The notes below the pieces were generated by a model. It saw only the letters and a program-made list of their open reading frames with translations. It did not search any database and was not told the DNA's origin. A stretch of DNA of 27,304 nucleotides from JBKEDF01 sp047975325 (GTDB taxonomy: Bacteria; Pseudomonadota; Alphaproteobacteria; Rhodobacterales; Rhodobacteraceae). Location: the NCBI GenBank assembly GCA_047975325.1, contig JBKEDF010000016.1:1-27304 (forward strand), given 5' to 3'. Made by a program: the position numbers and the translations under genes. Positions 8,368 through 16,778 of the stretch are shown here, piece after piece; the first letter of the stretch is position 1; every line of letters begins with the position of its first letter.

Positions 8368-9105
8368 TCAAACTGCGGAATAGCCACCATCGACGGTCAG
8401 AACCGTTCCGGTGATGAAACTTGCGGCATCGGAGGCGAGGAAAAGCGCGGCATCGGCGATCTCCCGTGGTTCCCCCAGACGGCCCATCGGGGTGCGCTCC
8501 ATCCAGGTATTAAACCATTCGGGCCGTGACCGCCCTGCAAGGGTAAGCTCGGTCGCGGTATAGCCGGGGGCGATGGCATTGACCCTGACCCCGGTTTTGG
8601 CCCATTCGACCGCCATGGATTTCACGATCAGGTTCACCCCTGCCTTGGCCGCGTTATAGGCCACTTGCGGTTGCGGCACGACGGCAAGCTCCCCGCAGAT
8701 TGATGAGGTCGCCACCACGGCACCGCTGCCACGTGCGATCATGCCTGGCCCGAAGGCACGCAACATGTTGAAAACGCCCGAAAGGTTCACATCTATCACG
8801 CGCTGCCAATCGGCGGGATCCACCGTGGCCGAGGGTGCATTATGGACGATCCCGGCATTGGCGATCAGGATATCCGGGGTGACCTCCCGCGCCAGCGTGG
8901 CACAGGCTGCGTAATCCGTAACGTCAAGCTGTGCGAAGCTGGCCTTGATTTTGGCAGCGGCGGTCTTGCCCGCTGCTTCGTCGAAATCGGCGATGACGAT
9001 CCTTGCCCCGGCTTTGGTCAGGGTTTCGGCGATGGCGAAACCGATCCCCTTGGCCCCGCCTGTTACAACTGCGACACGCCCCTTGGTGGAAAACCGTTCA
9101 TTCAT
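8368..9105 (-). CDS. SDR family oxidoreductase, polyol/ketose dehydrogenase type
   Basis: A 245-residue classical SDR with cofactor loop TGGAKGIG (15-22), D40 after the second strand (NAD preference), NAG at 83-85, and catalytic S135, Y150 and K154. The segment VPQPQVAYNAAKAGV followed by KSMAVEWA closely matches sorbose reductase and mannitol/xylitol dehydrogenase-like SDRs, which also have Ser and Tyr 15 apart. This supports interconversion of a polyol and a ketose. The start ATG overlaps the kinase stop by ATGA, so the two are translationally coupled, and another SDR follows. Substrate not readable from sequence. Confidence 0.87.
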   Translation of the reverse strand: MNERFSTKGRVAVVTGGAKGIGFAIAETLTKAGARIVIADFDEAAGKTAAAKIKASFAQLDVTDYAACATLAREVTPDILIANAGIVHNAPSATVDPADWQRVIDVNLSGVFNMLRAFGPGMIARGSGAVVATSSICGELAVVPQPQVAYNAAKAGVNLIVKSMAVEWAKTGVRVNAIAPGYTATELTLAGRSRPEWFNTWMERTPMGRLGEPREIADAALFLASDAASFITGTVLTVDGGYSAV

Positions 9106-10589
9106 CCCAATACCTCACGCAAAGCAGGATAAAGCGCGGCATAATGCGGATATATCTCCGCATAGCGCGCGACATTCTCCGGATCGGGTTCGATCAGCCG
9201 GCCCGGCTGCACCATGGCCTCGATACCTTCGTCGATTGTGGTAAAATGGCCCGCCCCGGTACCGGCCAGCACTGCCGAACCGACCGAGGGCGCATCGGGG
9301 GATGCCGGAACCCGCACCGGAATGCCCGCCGTATCCGCATGGATCTGCAACCACAGGTTTGAGGCAGTGGCCCCGCCCCCCACGGTCATTTCCGTACTTT
9401 CATAGCCTGCATGGGTAAAGGCATTGAGGATGGCCCTGGTGCCGAAACCGATACCTTCCATGATCGCGCGGAAGATGTGATGCGGTTCATGCGCCAGGGT
9501 CAGCCCCACGATTGCCCCCCGCGAAAGGGGGTCGGTATGCGGCGTGCGATTGCCCTGAAAATGATCCTGCACGATCAGGCCCTCGGAGCCAGGGGGCAGG
9601 GCTGCCGCCAGTTCGTTCAACCGGTCATAGTCCAATGGTCCGCCAGTCAGCCGTGAAAGCCAGTTGATGATGGACCCCGTGGAAGTCTGTCCTCCCTCGA
9701 CGATATAGCGCCCGGGATAGACGATATCGGCATAGGCGCCCCAGACGCCGGGCGCATGGATCGGCGTTTCGGTCACACCGAATTGCAGATGCGATGACCC
9801 GGTGATCATGGCAAGCTGCCCGGGCTTGTTCACCCCCAGCCCGACCATGCCGATCAGCGCATCCGCGCCCCCCTGAACAACCTTCACGTTGCGCCGGAGG
9901 CCCAGCGTCCTGGCGGCAGTGGCGGTAAGCGTGCCGATCACCTCTCCCGGCGGGACAACCCGCTGGGGCCATTTGCCTTCCAGATCCTCCAGCCCGAGGG
10001 ATGCCAGCATTCCCCGTGCCCAACCGCCATCGCGATTGCGGTAATGCCAGCGCAGACCGGCATTATCCAGGCTGGCGGCCCATTCCCCCGTCAGCTTGAA
10101 GGTCAGGTAATCCTGATATTCGCAAATCCGGTGCGCGCGATTATAAATCTGTGGTTCATTGCGCTTGAGCCAAAGCGATTTCGGGATCATCCATTCCGCC
10201 GAAACCGGCCCCTGCCCATTGCCGTTTATCGTCAGCGCCTGATCGCCGGTCGCCAGGACGGCATCGGCCTCCTCATGGGCGCGAACATCCATCCACATGA
10301 TGGCGGGGCGCAGGGCATCGCCGTTTTCATCCAGCGCAACCACGGTGCAGCAGGTCGTGGCATAGGCGATGGCCTCTATCTGGCCGGGGTCGATGCCCGC
10401 CCCGGCGATTGCGCCCCGGGCGGCGGTGACGAAATTATCCCACCAATCGGCGGGGTTCTGTTCGGCCCGTCCGGGGGTGAAATGGGTCTTGTAGGGAACG
10501 GCCTGCGTGCCAAGGCAATTGCCGGTCACATCGTAGACCCTTGCCCGAAGGCTCTCGGTGCCGCCATCGGCGGTCAGGAAATAGGCCAT
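9102..10589 (-). CDS. FGGY-family carbohydrate kinase
   Basis: About 495 residues with the two-domain FGGY fold: N-terminal phosphate loop ADGGTESLRARVYD (residues 7-20), an AIMWMDVRAHEEAD segment near 90-105, EYQDYLTFKLTGEW in the middle, and the C-terminal ATP-binding part with ITGSSHLQFG, EGGQTSTGSI and VGGGATASNLWLQIHAD. It should phosphorylate a ketose, sugar or polyol with ATP in the cytoplasm after uptake. ATG 10589 is preferred over the in-frame GTG at 10592 because GGAGG lies 5 nt before the ATG and only 2 nt before the GTG. It stands between an AhpD-like gene and two SDR genes in the sugar operon. The subfamily (ribulo-, xylulo-, erythrulo- or LsrK-like kinase) cannot be fixed by eye. 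Confidence 0.88.
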   Translation of the reverse strand: MAYFLTADGGTESLRARVYDVTGNCLGTQAVPYKTHFTPGRAEQNPADWWDNFVTAARGAIAGAGIDPGQIEAIAYATTCCTVVALDENGDALRPAIMWMDVRAHEEADAVLATGDQALTINGNGQGPVSAEWMIPKSLWLKRNEPQIYNRAHRICEYQDYLTFKLTGEWAASLDNAGLRWHYRNRDGGWARGMLASLGLEDLEGKWPQRVVPPGEVIGTLTATAARTLGLRRNVKVVQGGADALIGMVGLGVNKPGQLAMITGSSHLQFGVTETPIHAPGVWGAYADIVYPGRYIVEGGQTSTGSIINWLSRLTGGPLDYDRLNELAAALPPGSEGLIVQDHFQGNRTPHTDPLSRGAIVGLTLAHEPHHIFRAIMEGIGFGTRAILNAFTHAGYESTEMTVGGGATASNLWLQIHADTAGIPVRVPASPDAPSVGSAVLAGTGAGHFTTIDEGIEAMVQPGRLIEPDPENVARYAEIYPHYAALYPALREVLG

Positions 10590-10624
10590 CACATCCTCCC
10601 CGAATGATGGTTACGGTCTGAATT

Positions 10625-10957
10625 TCAAAGCTCTTTCCAGGCTGAAAGGGCCTTTGATGCATACATGACGGCAGGGCCACCGCCCATTTCCACGGCCACT
10701 TCCAGGGCTTCGATCAACGCATCTTCCTGCGCGCCATGGCGCTTGGCGGCTTCGGTATGATACAGGATGCAGTCATCACAGCCCTTCGCCACCGAAATGG
10801 CAACCGCAATCAGTTCCCGTTCGGCAGAAGAAAAGGCCCCGGGTGCCGTTGCCGCCTTTGAAACTGCGCCAAATCCCTGCATCACGGCAGGGGCCGCCCG
10901 GGAAAAGGCGCCAAGCCGGGTTCTGGCGGCGCGCAGGTTTCCCACTTCATGTGCCAT
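10625..10957 (-). CDS. Carboxymuconolactone decarboxylase/AhpD-like protein with intact redox relay
   Basis: A 110-residue all-helical protein of the carboxymuconolactone decarboxylase family, AhpD branch. The full proton-relay/disulfide motif E-x11-C-x2-C-x3-H is present as E48, C60, C63 and H67 (KGCDDCILYH), so it is a likely thiol-disulfide enzyme rather than a decarboxylase. The gene overlaps the end of the E2 gene by 11 bp, so the two are probably translated together. In Mycobacterium tuberculosis AhpD takes electrons from a lipoyl-bearing E2 and lipoamide dehydrogenase; the overlap here suggests similar contact with the lipoyl arm of the operon's E2. That link is inferred. An AAGGG lies upstream of the ATG. 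Confidence 0.87.
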   Translation of the reverse strand: MAHEVGNLRAARTRLGAFSRAAPAVMQGFGAVSKAATAPGAFSSAERELIAVAISVAKGCDDCILYHTEAAKRHGAQEDALIEALEVAVEMGGGPAVMYASKALSAWKEL

Positions 10958-12185
10958 GGGTGATCCCTTTCACGATAATGGCCTCCACCTCTGCCGGAAG
11001 GTCCCAATGCGGCATATGCCCGGCCTCCGGGAAATGATGGACGGCGATGCCGGGTGAGACGGCCATGGTATCGGCCCAGCTGACAATCCGGTCGCAATGA
11101 CCGGTGATGGTCCGAACCGGGATCCTGGCCACCAGTGCCGTCAGTGCCGGGACGACATTGATGGCCTGTCCCTGCGCCGCACCGCCGCCGGGTGCGATGG
11201 CTTCGGCCAGGTCACGAAGCCGTCCACGGGAAAGATCGGCATGAATATGCGCGATGAGTTCGCTGGAAAAGGCCGCCGCGCGTGGCGAAAGACGCCGAAG
11301 CAGATGTCCGATTGTTCCGATGCCTTCCGCCCGGGCCATGCCATGGATGAACTCCGCATCAATATCATAGCCCAGACCGGCCGGGGCGATCAGTGTCAAG
11401 GATGCCGTATTCCCCGCTTCCGCAGCCTTTATGGCCAGGGCCGCGCCCAGCGAATGTCCCACCAGATGGATGTGCCCGGTCGCAGGGATCTCCGTGCGCA
11501 ATCCGGCCAGGAGATCATCGAAATCCCGCGCTTCGATTTCCGTTTCGCCATGGCCGGGCAGGTCGATTGCACGCACGTGAAACCCGGCCCGGCCAAGCCC
11601 GCGACCGAGTTGATCGAAACTTGTCCGATCCCCCGCAAAACCGTGAATCAGAAGGACGGAGGGCCCCGTTTCCGGCCCCCATTCCGACGCGGCCAGACTG
11701 CCGCCGGCAGACCCTGCGCGTTTCACATCCGCCAGTTCGATCCGCCCACGCCGCCCCGTGCCCCTGATCCCGGCGATATCGATTCCAGCCTGACGTGCCG
11801 CACGCCGGGCAAGGGGGGTGGCGCGGACCGGCCCGCCCGGCTGCGCAACGGTCTGCGCATTATCTGTGACCGCAGGCTGAACCGGTTCAGCCTGTCTGGC
11901 GGGGGGAGCTTCCTCTGTCTGGGTGGTGCTGATCCAATCCTCGCCGCCTTCAAGATCAATTTGCGCAAGGGGTGCTCCGACCTCAACCAGATCGCCGGGT
12001 CCAACCAGCACCTCCACCAGACGCCCGGGGCCAAGCGCGGGATATTCAACCGCTGTCTTGTCGGTTTCGAATTCTATCAGCGGCGCGCCCCGTTCAAACC
12101 TCTGCCCGGTTTCAACCAGCCAACGTGAGACGGTGCCTTCCTCCATCGTCTCGCCAAGCCGGGGCATGATGAGCGTGACGGTCAT
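10947..12185 (-). CDS. acoC: Acetoin dehydrogenase-type E2: lipoyl domain + subunit-binding domain + alpha/beta hydrolase
   Basis: The 412-residue protein has three parts. A lipoyl domain (1-77) carries the lipoylated lysine K43 in ETDKTAVEYPA. After a Pro/Ala/Gln linker comes a peripheral subunit-binding domain (about 119-156, ATPLARRAARQAG...GTGRRGRI) that docks E1 or E3. The C-terminal half is an alpha/beta hydrolase (about 165-412) with HGFAG (181-185), nucleophile elbow GHSLG (S245), and likely acid D365 and base H390. This is the AcoC layout of acetoin dehydrogenase, not the chloramphenicol acetyltransferase-like catalytic domain of pyruvate or 2-oxoglutarate dehydrogenase E2. The start overlaps the E1 beta stop by ATGA. 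It should accept the acyl group made by E1 and pass it to CoA. No E3 gene lies in the operon. Architecture is sure; acetoin as substrate is doubtful in a sugar-transport operon. Confidence 0.9.
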   Translation of the reverse strand: MTVTLIMPRLGETMEEGTVSRWLVETGQRFERGAPLIEFETDKTAVEYPALGPGRLVEVLVGPGDLVEVGAPLAQIDLEGGEDWISTTQTEEAPPARQAEPVQPAVTDNAQTVAQPGGPVRATPLARRAARQAGIDIAGIRGTGRRGRIELADVKRAGSAGGSLAASEWGPETGPSVLLIHGFAGDRTSFDQLGRGLGRAGFHVRAIDLPGHGETEIEARDFDDLLAGLRTEIPATGHIHLVGHSLGAALAIKAAEAGNTASLTLIAPAGLGYDIDAEFIHGMARAEGIGTIGHLLRRLSPRAAAFSSELIAHIHADLSRGRLRDLAEAIAPGGGAAQGQAINVVPALTALVARIPVRTITGHCDRIVSWADTMAVSPGIAVHHFPEAGHMPHWDLPAEVEAIIVKGITHGT

Positions 12186-13171
12186 GCGGCGGTCCTTTCG
12201 GTAATGATGCGTTCGGCCACTTCCTGAATGAACCCCGGGGTCGGAACGGAATTGGTTTCCAGGTCCACCGAAACCGAAATCGGAATATCCTCACCGGCCA
12301 CCCGAATTACCGGTTCGGCCAGAAAGTCAAAACATTCCTCGTGGATCCGCGCCGAAAGTTCGGCGGCAACGCCACAGGTCATCACCCCTTCGGACAGGAC
12401 CATCACCCGGCCCACGCGTTCGGCATGGATGCGGATGGTTTCAAAATCAATGGGATTGAGCGTGCGCAGGTCGATCACTGTGGTTTCGATCCCCCTGGCG
12501 GCCAGGGCATCGGCTGCCTTCATCGCATTATGTACCTGACGCGAATAGGTCACGATCAACAGATCGTCGCCTTCCCGCCGGACTGCCGCGCTACCCCAAT
12601 CGGGGGCGGGGATGGCAAGGTCGACTTCTTCCTTCAAGGTATAGAGCGCCTTGTGTTCGATGAACACGACGGGATCGGGCTGGCGCAATGCGGCACGCAA
12701 CAGATGATAGGCATCCGCTACCGTGGCGGGCATGGCCAGCCGCAAGCCCGGCGTGTGCATCACATAGGCTTCAAGTGACTGGCTGTGTTGCGCGCCGGCT
12801 GACCGGCCCGTTCCGCCCTGGGTGCGCAGGACCATCGGCACCCCTATCTGCCCGCCGAACATGTAGCGGATCTTGGCTGCCTGATTGCCAAGCTGATCCA
12901 TGGTCATGCCGATGAAATCGACATACATCAATTCCGCCACCGGCCGCAGCCCTGACATCGCCGCTCCGACTGCTGCCCCGACAATTGCGGGTTCGGATAT
13001 CGGGGTATCGATAAGCCGGTCAGCCCCGAATTCCTCGTAAAGCCCCTTGGTCACGCCATAGGCCCCGCCATAGCGGCCGACCTCCTCACCGATGACGAAG
13101 ATGCTGTCATCTTCGGCCATCGCGTCGCGCAATGCCTGTTTCAAGGCGTCCCTGTAAGTCATCTGTACCAC
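12182..13171 (-). CDS. acoB: ThDP-dependent dehydrogenase E1 component, beta subunit (AcoB-like)
   Basis: 329 residues of the transketolase-like E1 beta family. It opens with TYRDALKQALRDAMAEDDSIFVIGEEVG, where the E29-E30 pair contains the family's catalytic Glu, and continues with the GGAYGVTKGLYEEFG, DTPISEPAIVGAAVGAA and GTGRSAGAQHSQSLEA segments and the C-terminal transketolase domain (VIDLRTLNPID, SEGVMTCGVAAE). It forms an alpha2beta2 E1 with the gene upstream, decarboxylating or cleaving a substrate and loading the acyl unit on the E2 lipoyl arm. GTG 13171 is favoured as start because GAGGG lies 8 nt upstream; the in-frame ATG at 13162 would be too far from it. It starts 3 bp after the E1 alpha stop and overlaps E2 by ATGA. 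Confidence 0.9.
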   Translation of the reverse strand: MVQMTYRDALKQALRDAMAEDDSIFVIGEEVGRYGGAYGVTKGLYEEFGADRLIDTPISEPAIVGAAVGAAMSGLRPVAELMYVDFIGMTMDQLGNQAAKIRYMFGGQIGVPMVLRTQGGTGRSAGAQHSQSLEAYVMHTPGLRLAMPATVADAYHLLRAALRQPDPVVFIEHKALYTLKEEVDLAIPAPDWGSAAVRREGDDLLIVTYSRQVHNAMKAADALAARGIETTVIDLRTLNPIDFETIRIHAERVGRVMVLSEGVMTCGVAAELSARIHEECFDFLAEPVIRVAGEDIPISVSVDLETNSVPTPGFIQEVAERIITERTAA

Positions 13172-13174
13172 GGT

Positions 13175-14221
13175 TCAAACCCTCGCGAGAATACGGTCGA
13201 TCCTGTTACGGACCGGTTCCGGTTCGGCCTCATCGGGGCCATAGACATCGCGAAACATCGATTTCAGCGGCGGCTCTTCCGAGGCGATGGCAAAATCTAT
13301 GGTCGCGTCCATCTCGGTCGCGATGTCCTGGTCGATCGCGTCCATTTCCGCCTCGGGCGTGCCTGCCGCAATCAGCGCATCGCGGGCAAAAAGGACGGGA
13401 TCCCGGGCGCGGCCTTCGGCTTCATCGGTTTCGCTGCGATAGGGGCTCTTGTCCATCCGTGCGTGGCCGAAGAAACGATAGCATTCCACCGCAAGGAAAC
13501 CCGGCTGCCCGGCGCGTGCCTCATCGATCAGCCGGGCCGCTGTCTGCTGCACCTCGCGCACATCCAGCCCATCCACGGTTTCCCCCAAAAGCCCAAGCGC
13601 GCGGGCACGTTCATGCAAGGCGCGGCCGCGGGTTGCCTGTTCGATCCGCGTTCCCATGCCATATTGGTTGTTGATGCAGATGAACAGGACTGGCAATTCC
13701 CAGAGCGCGGCCATGTTCATGCTTTCATAGAGAATGCCCTGCTGCATCGCGCCATCGCCGAAGAAGGCCACTGATACGGCACCCTTTCCTGCGCGTTTCG
13801 AGGCCAGTCCCGCCCCGATCACTGCCGGGATTCCGCCACCGACAATGGCATTTGCGCCCAGATGGCCGAGCCCCATATCGGCGATATGCATGGAGCCGCC
13901 CTTGCCTCGGCAATAGCCGGTTTCCTTTCCCGCGATTTCCGCCATCATCCGGTTGGGATCTGCGCCCCGTGCCAGGAATATTCCGTGACCCCGGTGATGT
14001 GTCGTGAAGGTATCTCCGTCGCGCATCAGCCCCGCCACGCCCACGGCGGCGCTTTCCTCGCCGATGGACAGGTGCAGCATGGAACCCGCCGACTGACCGC
14101 GCACGAACAGCTCCCCCACCCGTTCCTCGAATGTGCGCACGCGCCGCATCTGCCGGTAAAGACCGGGCAGATCGCTGTTGGAGGGGGCTGCGCCGCGACC
14201 GGGTTTCGCTTTCTTGGTCAT
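13175..14221 (-). CDS. acoA: ThDP-dependent dehydrogenase E1 component, alpha subunit (AcoA-like)
   Basis: 348 residues matching the E1 alpha family. The ThDP motif is GDG at 155-157 with NN at 184-185, preceded by HHRGHG (75-80), GKGGSMH (107-112) and GANAIVGGGIPAVIGAGLA (122-140). The segment after NN (GMGTRIEQATRG) and the MDKSPYRSETDEAE region resemble acetoin dehydrogenase and related E1 proteins. With E1 beta it makes the ThDP active site of the complex in the cytoplasm. It follows the permease gene by 8 bp and precedes E1 beta by 3 bp. It is the first enzyme gene after the transporter genes, which ties the complex to the imported sugar. Confidence 0.9.
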   Translation of the reverse strand: MTKKAKPGRGAAPSNSDLPGLYRQMRRVRTFEERVGELFVRGQSAGSMLHLSIGEESAAVGVAGLMRDGDTFTTHHRGHGIFLARGADPNRMMAEIAGKETGYCRGKGGSMHIADMGLGHLGANAIVGGGIPAVIGAGLASKRAGKGAVSVAFFGDGAMQQGILYESMNMAALWELPVLFICINNQYGMGTRIEQATRGRALHERARALGLLGETVDGLDVREVQQTAARLIDEARAGQPGFLAVECYRFFGHARMDKSPYRSETDEAEGRARDPVLFARDALIAAGTPEAEMDAIDQDIATEMDATIDFAIASEEPPLKSMFRDVYGPDEAEPEPVRNRIDRILARV

Positions 14222-14229
14222 TCCGTGCC

Positions 14230-15204
14230 TCAGAGAAGGTTCAGTTTGGTGGTCCGGGAAACGATGGCCACTGCGATCAGGATGATGATGCCTTTCACGA
14301 TGTTCTGGATGTAGGTATCCATGCCGATCAGGTTCAGCCCGTTATTGATGATCCCGATAAAGAGCGCGCCGCAGAAGGTGCCCAGAACTGTGGCCGTGCC
14401 GGGGCGGAACATCGTCATGCCGATAAAGACTGTCGCCAGCCCGTCCAGCAGGTATCGTTCCCCCACATTGGGTTGGCCGGAGCCGAGCCGTGCGGCAAGA
14501 AGTGCCCCGGCGATCACGGCGAAGACCGAAACGATGATCAGTGCGGCCATGCGGTAGAAGGTGATGCGCACACCCGACAGCTCCGCTGCCTTCTGATTGC
14601 CGCCCACGGCATAGATATAGCGGCCAAAGACGGTGCGCTCCATCACGAACCAGGCGATGGCGACGGCGATCAGCATGAAATAGGCAAGATTGGGAATGCC
14701 CAGAAATTTGCCCTGGCCAAGCGCCAGGAAGGTATCGGGCAACCCGCCATAGATTGCCCGTCCTCCTGTCATCAGGAAGTTGATCCCGAAAAGGATGGAT
14801 CCCGTTGCCAGTGTCGCGATCAGTGAGGGGATCCCGACACGGGTAACCAGAACACCATTGACGCCGCCCACGATCACCCCGGCTGCGATCCCGGCCAGAA
14901 GCGCAATGGCAAGCGACCAGCCTGTTGTCAGCAGCACCGGCACCAGAATGCCTGCAAGCCCGACCGTATATCCGACGGAAAGATCGATTTCCTTTGCCGC
15001 GAAACCGAAGGTCAGACCCGACCCGACGATGGTCAGGATCGCGATCTGCTGAAAGATGTTCGAAAGGTTGAACGGTGTCAGGAAGCGATCCACGAAAAGC
15101 GAAAAGCCGATAAACATCAGGATCAGCACGCCCAGCGTGGAATAACGTTGCAGCCAGTCGGAGCGCGGCCCCGTTTCCGCGGTGGTAGGGGAACTGGAGG
15201 TCAT
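14230..15204 (-). CDS. Sugar ABC transporter permease (RbsC type)
   Basis: A 324-residue hydrophobic protein of the ribose/xylose (BPD_transp_2) permease family with about 8-10 membrane helices, starting after a polar N-terminus (MTSSSPTTAETGPRSDWLQRY up to about residue 21). It carries AAKEIDLSVGYTVGLAG and GGVNGVLVTRVGIPSLIATLAT, the hallmark of these permeases, and VGGNQKAAELSGVR near the cytoplasmic coupling loop. It forms the homodimeric channel for the ATPase and binding protein beside it. ATG 15204 overlaps the ATPase stop by ATGA; the frame is open to 15477 but the extra part is antisense-like sequence inside the ATPase gene. Confidence 0.92.
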   Translation of the reverse strand: MTSSSPTTAETGPRSDWLQRYSTLGVLILMFIGFSLFVDRFLTPFNLSNIFQQIAILTIVGSGLTFGFAAKEIDLSVGYTVGLAGILVPVLLTTGWSLAIALLAGIAAGVIVGGVNGVLVTRVGIPSLIATLATGSILFGINFLMTGGRAIYGGLPDTFLALGQGKFLGIPNLAYFMLIAVAIAWFVMERTVFGRYIYAVGGNQKAAELSGVRITFYRMAALIIVSVFAVIAGALLAARLGSGQPNVGERYLLDGLATVFIGMTMFRPGTATVLGTFCGALFIGIINNGLNLIGMDTYIQNIVKGIIILIAVAIVSRTTKLNLL

Positions 15205-16709
15205 GCGGCTTCTCCCGAGATGGCGGTGATGAAACGGCTTTCCGAGAAGTTTTCGGCAGAAATGGCCGGCTGCGGAATGCCATGCACAAAGGGAACGGCG
15301 CGGTTGCAGATCTGTGCAATTTCCGCCAGATCGGAAGATGCGATCAGGATCGCGGCGCCCTGTGCGGCCAGCCTGCGCATATGGCCGTAGATTTCCATCT
15401 TGGCTCCGATATCGACACCTTCGGTCGGTTCGATGAAAATCAGGACGCGATACCGATCCCCCGCGCCGTAGAGCCATTTCCCGATGGAGACCTTTTGCTT
15501 GTTGCCACCGGAAAGGTTGCGGATAAGCTGGCGGCGTGAAGGCGTCTTGATGTTGAGCAGGCCAATGACCCGATCGGTTTCGGTGTTTTCGCGGCCCCGG
15601 CTCAGGATCCCGCTATTGGCCGCGAAATCAGGATGGACCATGGACAGGTTTTCCACGATCGAACTGTCGCCAGCCAGGGCGTTTTCCATGCGATGGTCGG
15701 GAACCAGCGCGACGCCTGCGCGCTGCATCGCACGTACCCCCCTTGCGGAAATCTTGTTGCCTGCAACCAGAACCTCGCCCGATGATACGCCCTGCCGGGT
15801 GTAGATGGTGCGCGCCAGTCCAAAATGGCCTGCCCCGGTCAGCCCGATCAGACCGACGATTTCCCCGGCGCGCAACGAAAATTCGGGAACCGAAACCTCG
15901 CCAACCTGCCAGTTGCGAACCGAAAGCACCTCATCACCCAGGGTGTGTCGGGCATTGCTGGTGTTTTCCTCGCGCTCCATGCCCGCATCCCGGCGCAGCA
16001 TCAGGTCGGTCAATATGGCCTCGCTGACCTCGGTGCGGGCGAGGGTGGCCACTTCGCGGCCATCGCGCAATACGGTGATCCGGTCGGACAGTTCCACGAC
16101 TTCGGACAGGAAATGCGAAATCAGCACGACCCCCACTCCCTGCTGGGGCAGGCGGCGGATGATCTTCCATAGCTGCCGTTTTTCGCGGGCCTCCAGCGTG
16201 GCTGTGGGTTCATCAAGAATAAGCAGGCGGATGTCGCCGCGCAGGGCCCGGACGATCTCGATCACCTTGCGTTCGGCCATGGGCATATCCCCCACTGGCC
16301 GGTTGAGCGGCAGATGCACCTCGGGAAACCAGCGGTTTACCAGTTCCTGCGCGCGCGCCTTCAAGGCCCGGCGGTTGACGATGCCCAGTCCAAGTTTGGG
16401 TTCATCGCCCAGCATGATGTTTTCGGCCCCCGTCAGGGCGGGAACAAGGGATCCTTCCTGACTGACATGGGCAATGCCCTGGCCCAGGGCTTCACGGGGG
16501 GATCCCAGATGCACGGGTTTGCCTTCGGCCTCTACCTGTCCCGAAGTCGCCTGCAGCGATCCGCCAAGTACATTGACGAAGGTGCTTTTGCCCGCGCCGT
16601 TTTCGCCGACCAGACCGTGGACTTCATCAAACCGGAACTCGGCGCTGACCTGGTCAAGCGCGCGTGTGCCGGGAAACTCCATGACGATATTGGAAAGCAC
16701 CACTGTCAT
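15201..16709 (-). CDS. Sugar ABC transporter ATP-binding protein (RbsA type, two NBDs)
   Basis: 502 residues with two fused nucleotide-binding domains, as in RbsA, MglA and XylG. Domain 1 has Walker A GENGAGKST (35-43), signature region MPMAERKVIEI (142-152) in place of LSGGQ, and Walker B LLILDEPTA (162-170). Domain 2 has a degenerate Walker A GLTGAGHFGL (289-298), an intact signature LSGGNKQ (399-405) and an altered Walker B reading IFIEPTEG, with Ile at the usual Asp. Such asymmetry between a competent and a degenerate site is common in this class, though the Asp-to-Ile change is notable. It powers uptake with the permease and binding protein. A 69-bp gap separates it from the binding-protein gene. 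Confidence 0.92.
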   Translation of the reverse strand: MTVVLSNIVMEFPGTRALDQVSAEFRFDEVHGLVGENGAGKSTFVNVLGGSLQATSGQVEAEGKPVHLGSPREALGQGIAHVSQEGSLVPALTGAENIMLGDEPKLGLGIVNRRALKARAQELVNRWFPEVHLPLNRPVGDMPMAERKVIEIVRALRGDIRLLILDEPTATLEAREKRQLWKIIRRLPQQGVGVVLISHFLSEVVELSDRITVLRDGREVATLARTEVSEAILTDLMLRRDAGMEREENTSNARHTLGDEVLSVRNWQVGEVSVPEFSLRAGEIVGLIGLTGAGHFGLARTIYTRQGVSSGEVLVAGNKISARGVRAMQRAGVALVPDHRMENALAGDSSIVENLSMVHPDFAANSGILSRGRENTETDRVIGLLNIKTPSRRQLIRNLSGGNKQKVSIGKWLYGAGDRYRVLIFIEPTEGVDIGAKMEIYGHMRRLAAQGAAILIASSDLAEIAQICNRAVPFVHGIPQPAISAENFSESRFITAISGEAA

Positions 16710-16778
16710 GCGCGCCCCCTGTCAAAACCGGAATGGCGGCGAGACGGACCTGCGGCCCGCATCGCCGGATGAACGGAA

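Noticed and set aside
11097..12128. 343-codon plus-strand ORF opposite the E2 gene
   Set aside because: Low-complexity, charged antisense translation; the minus strand encodes a full lipoyl/PSBD/hydrolase protein.
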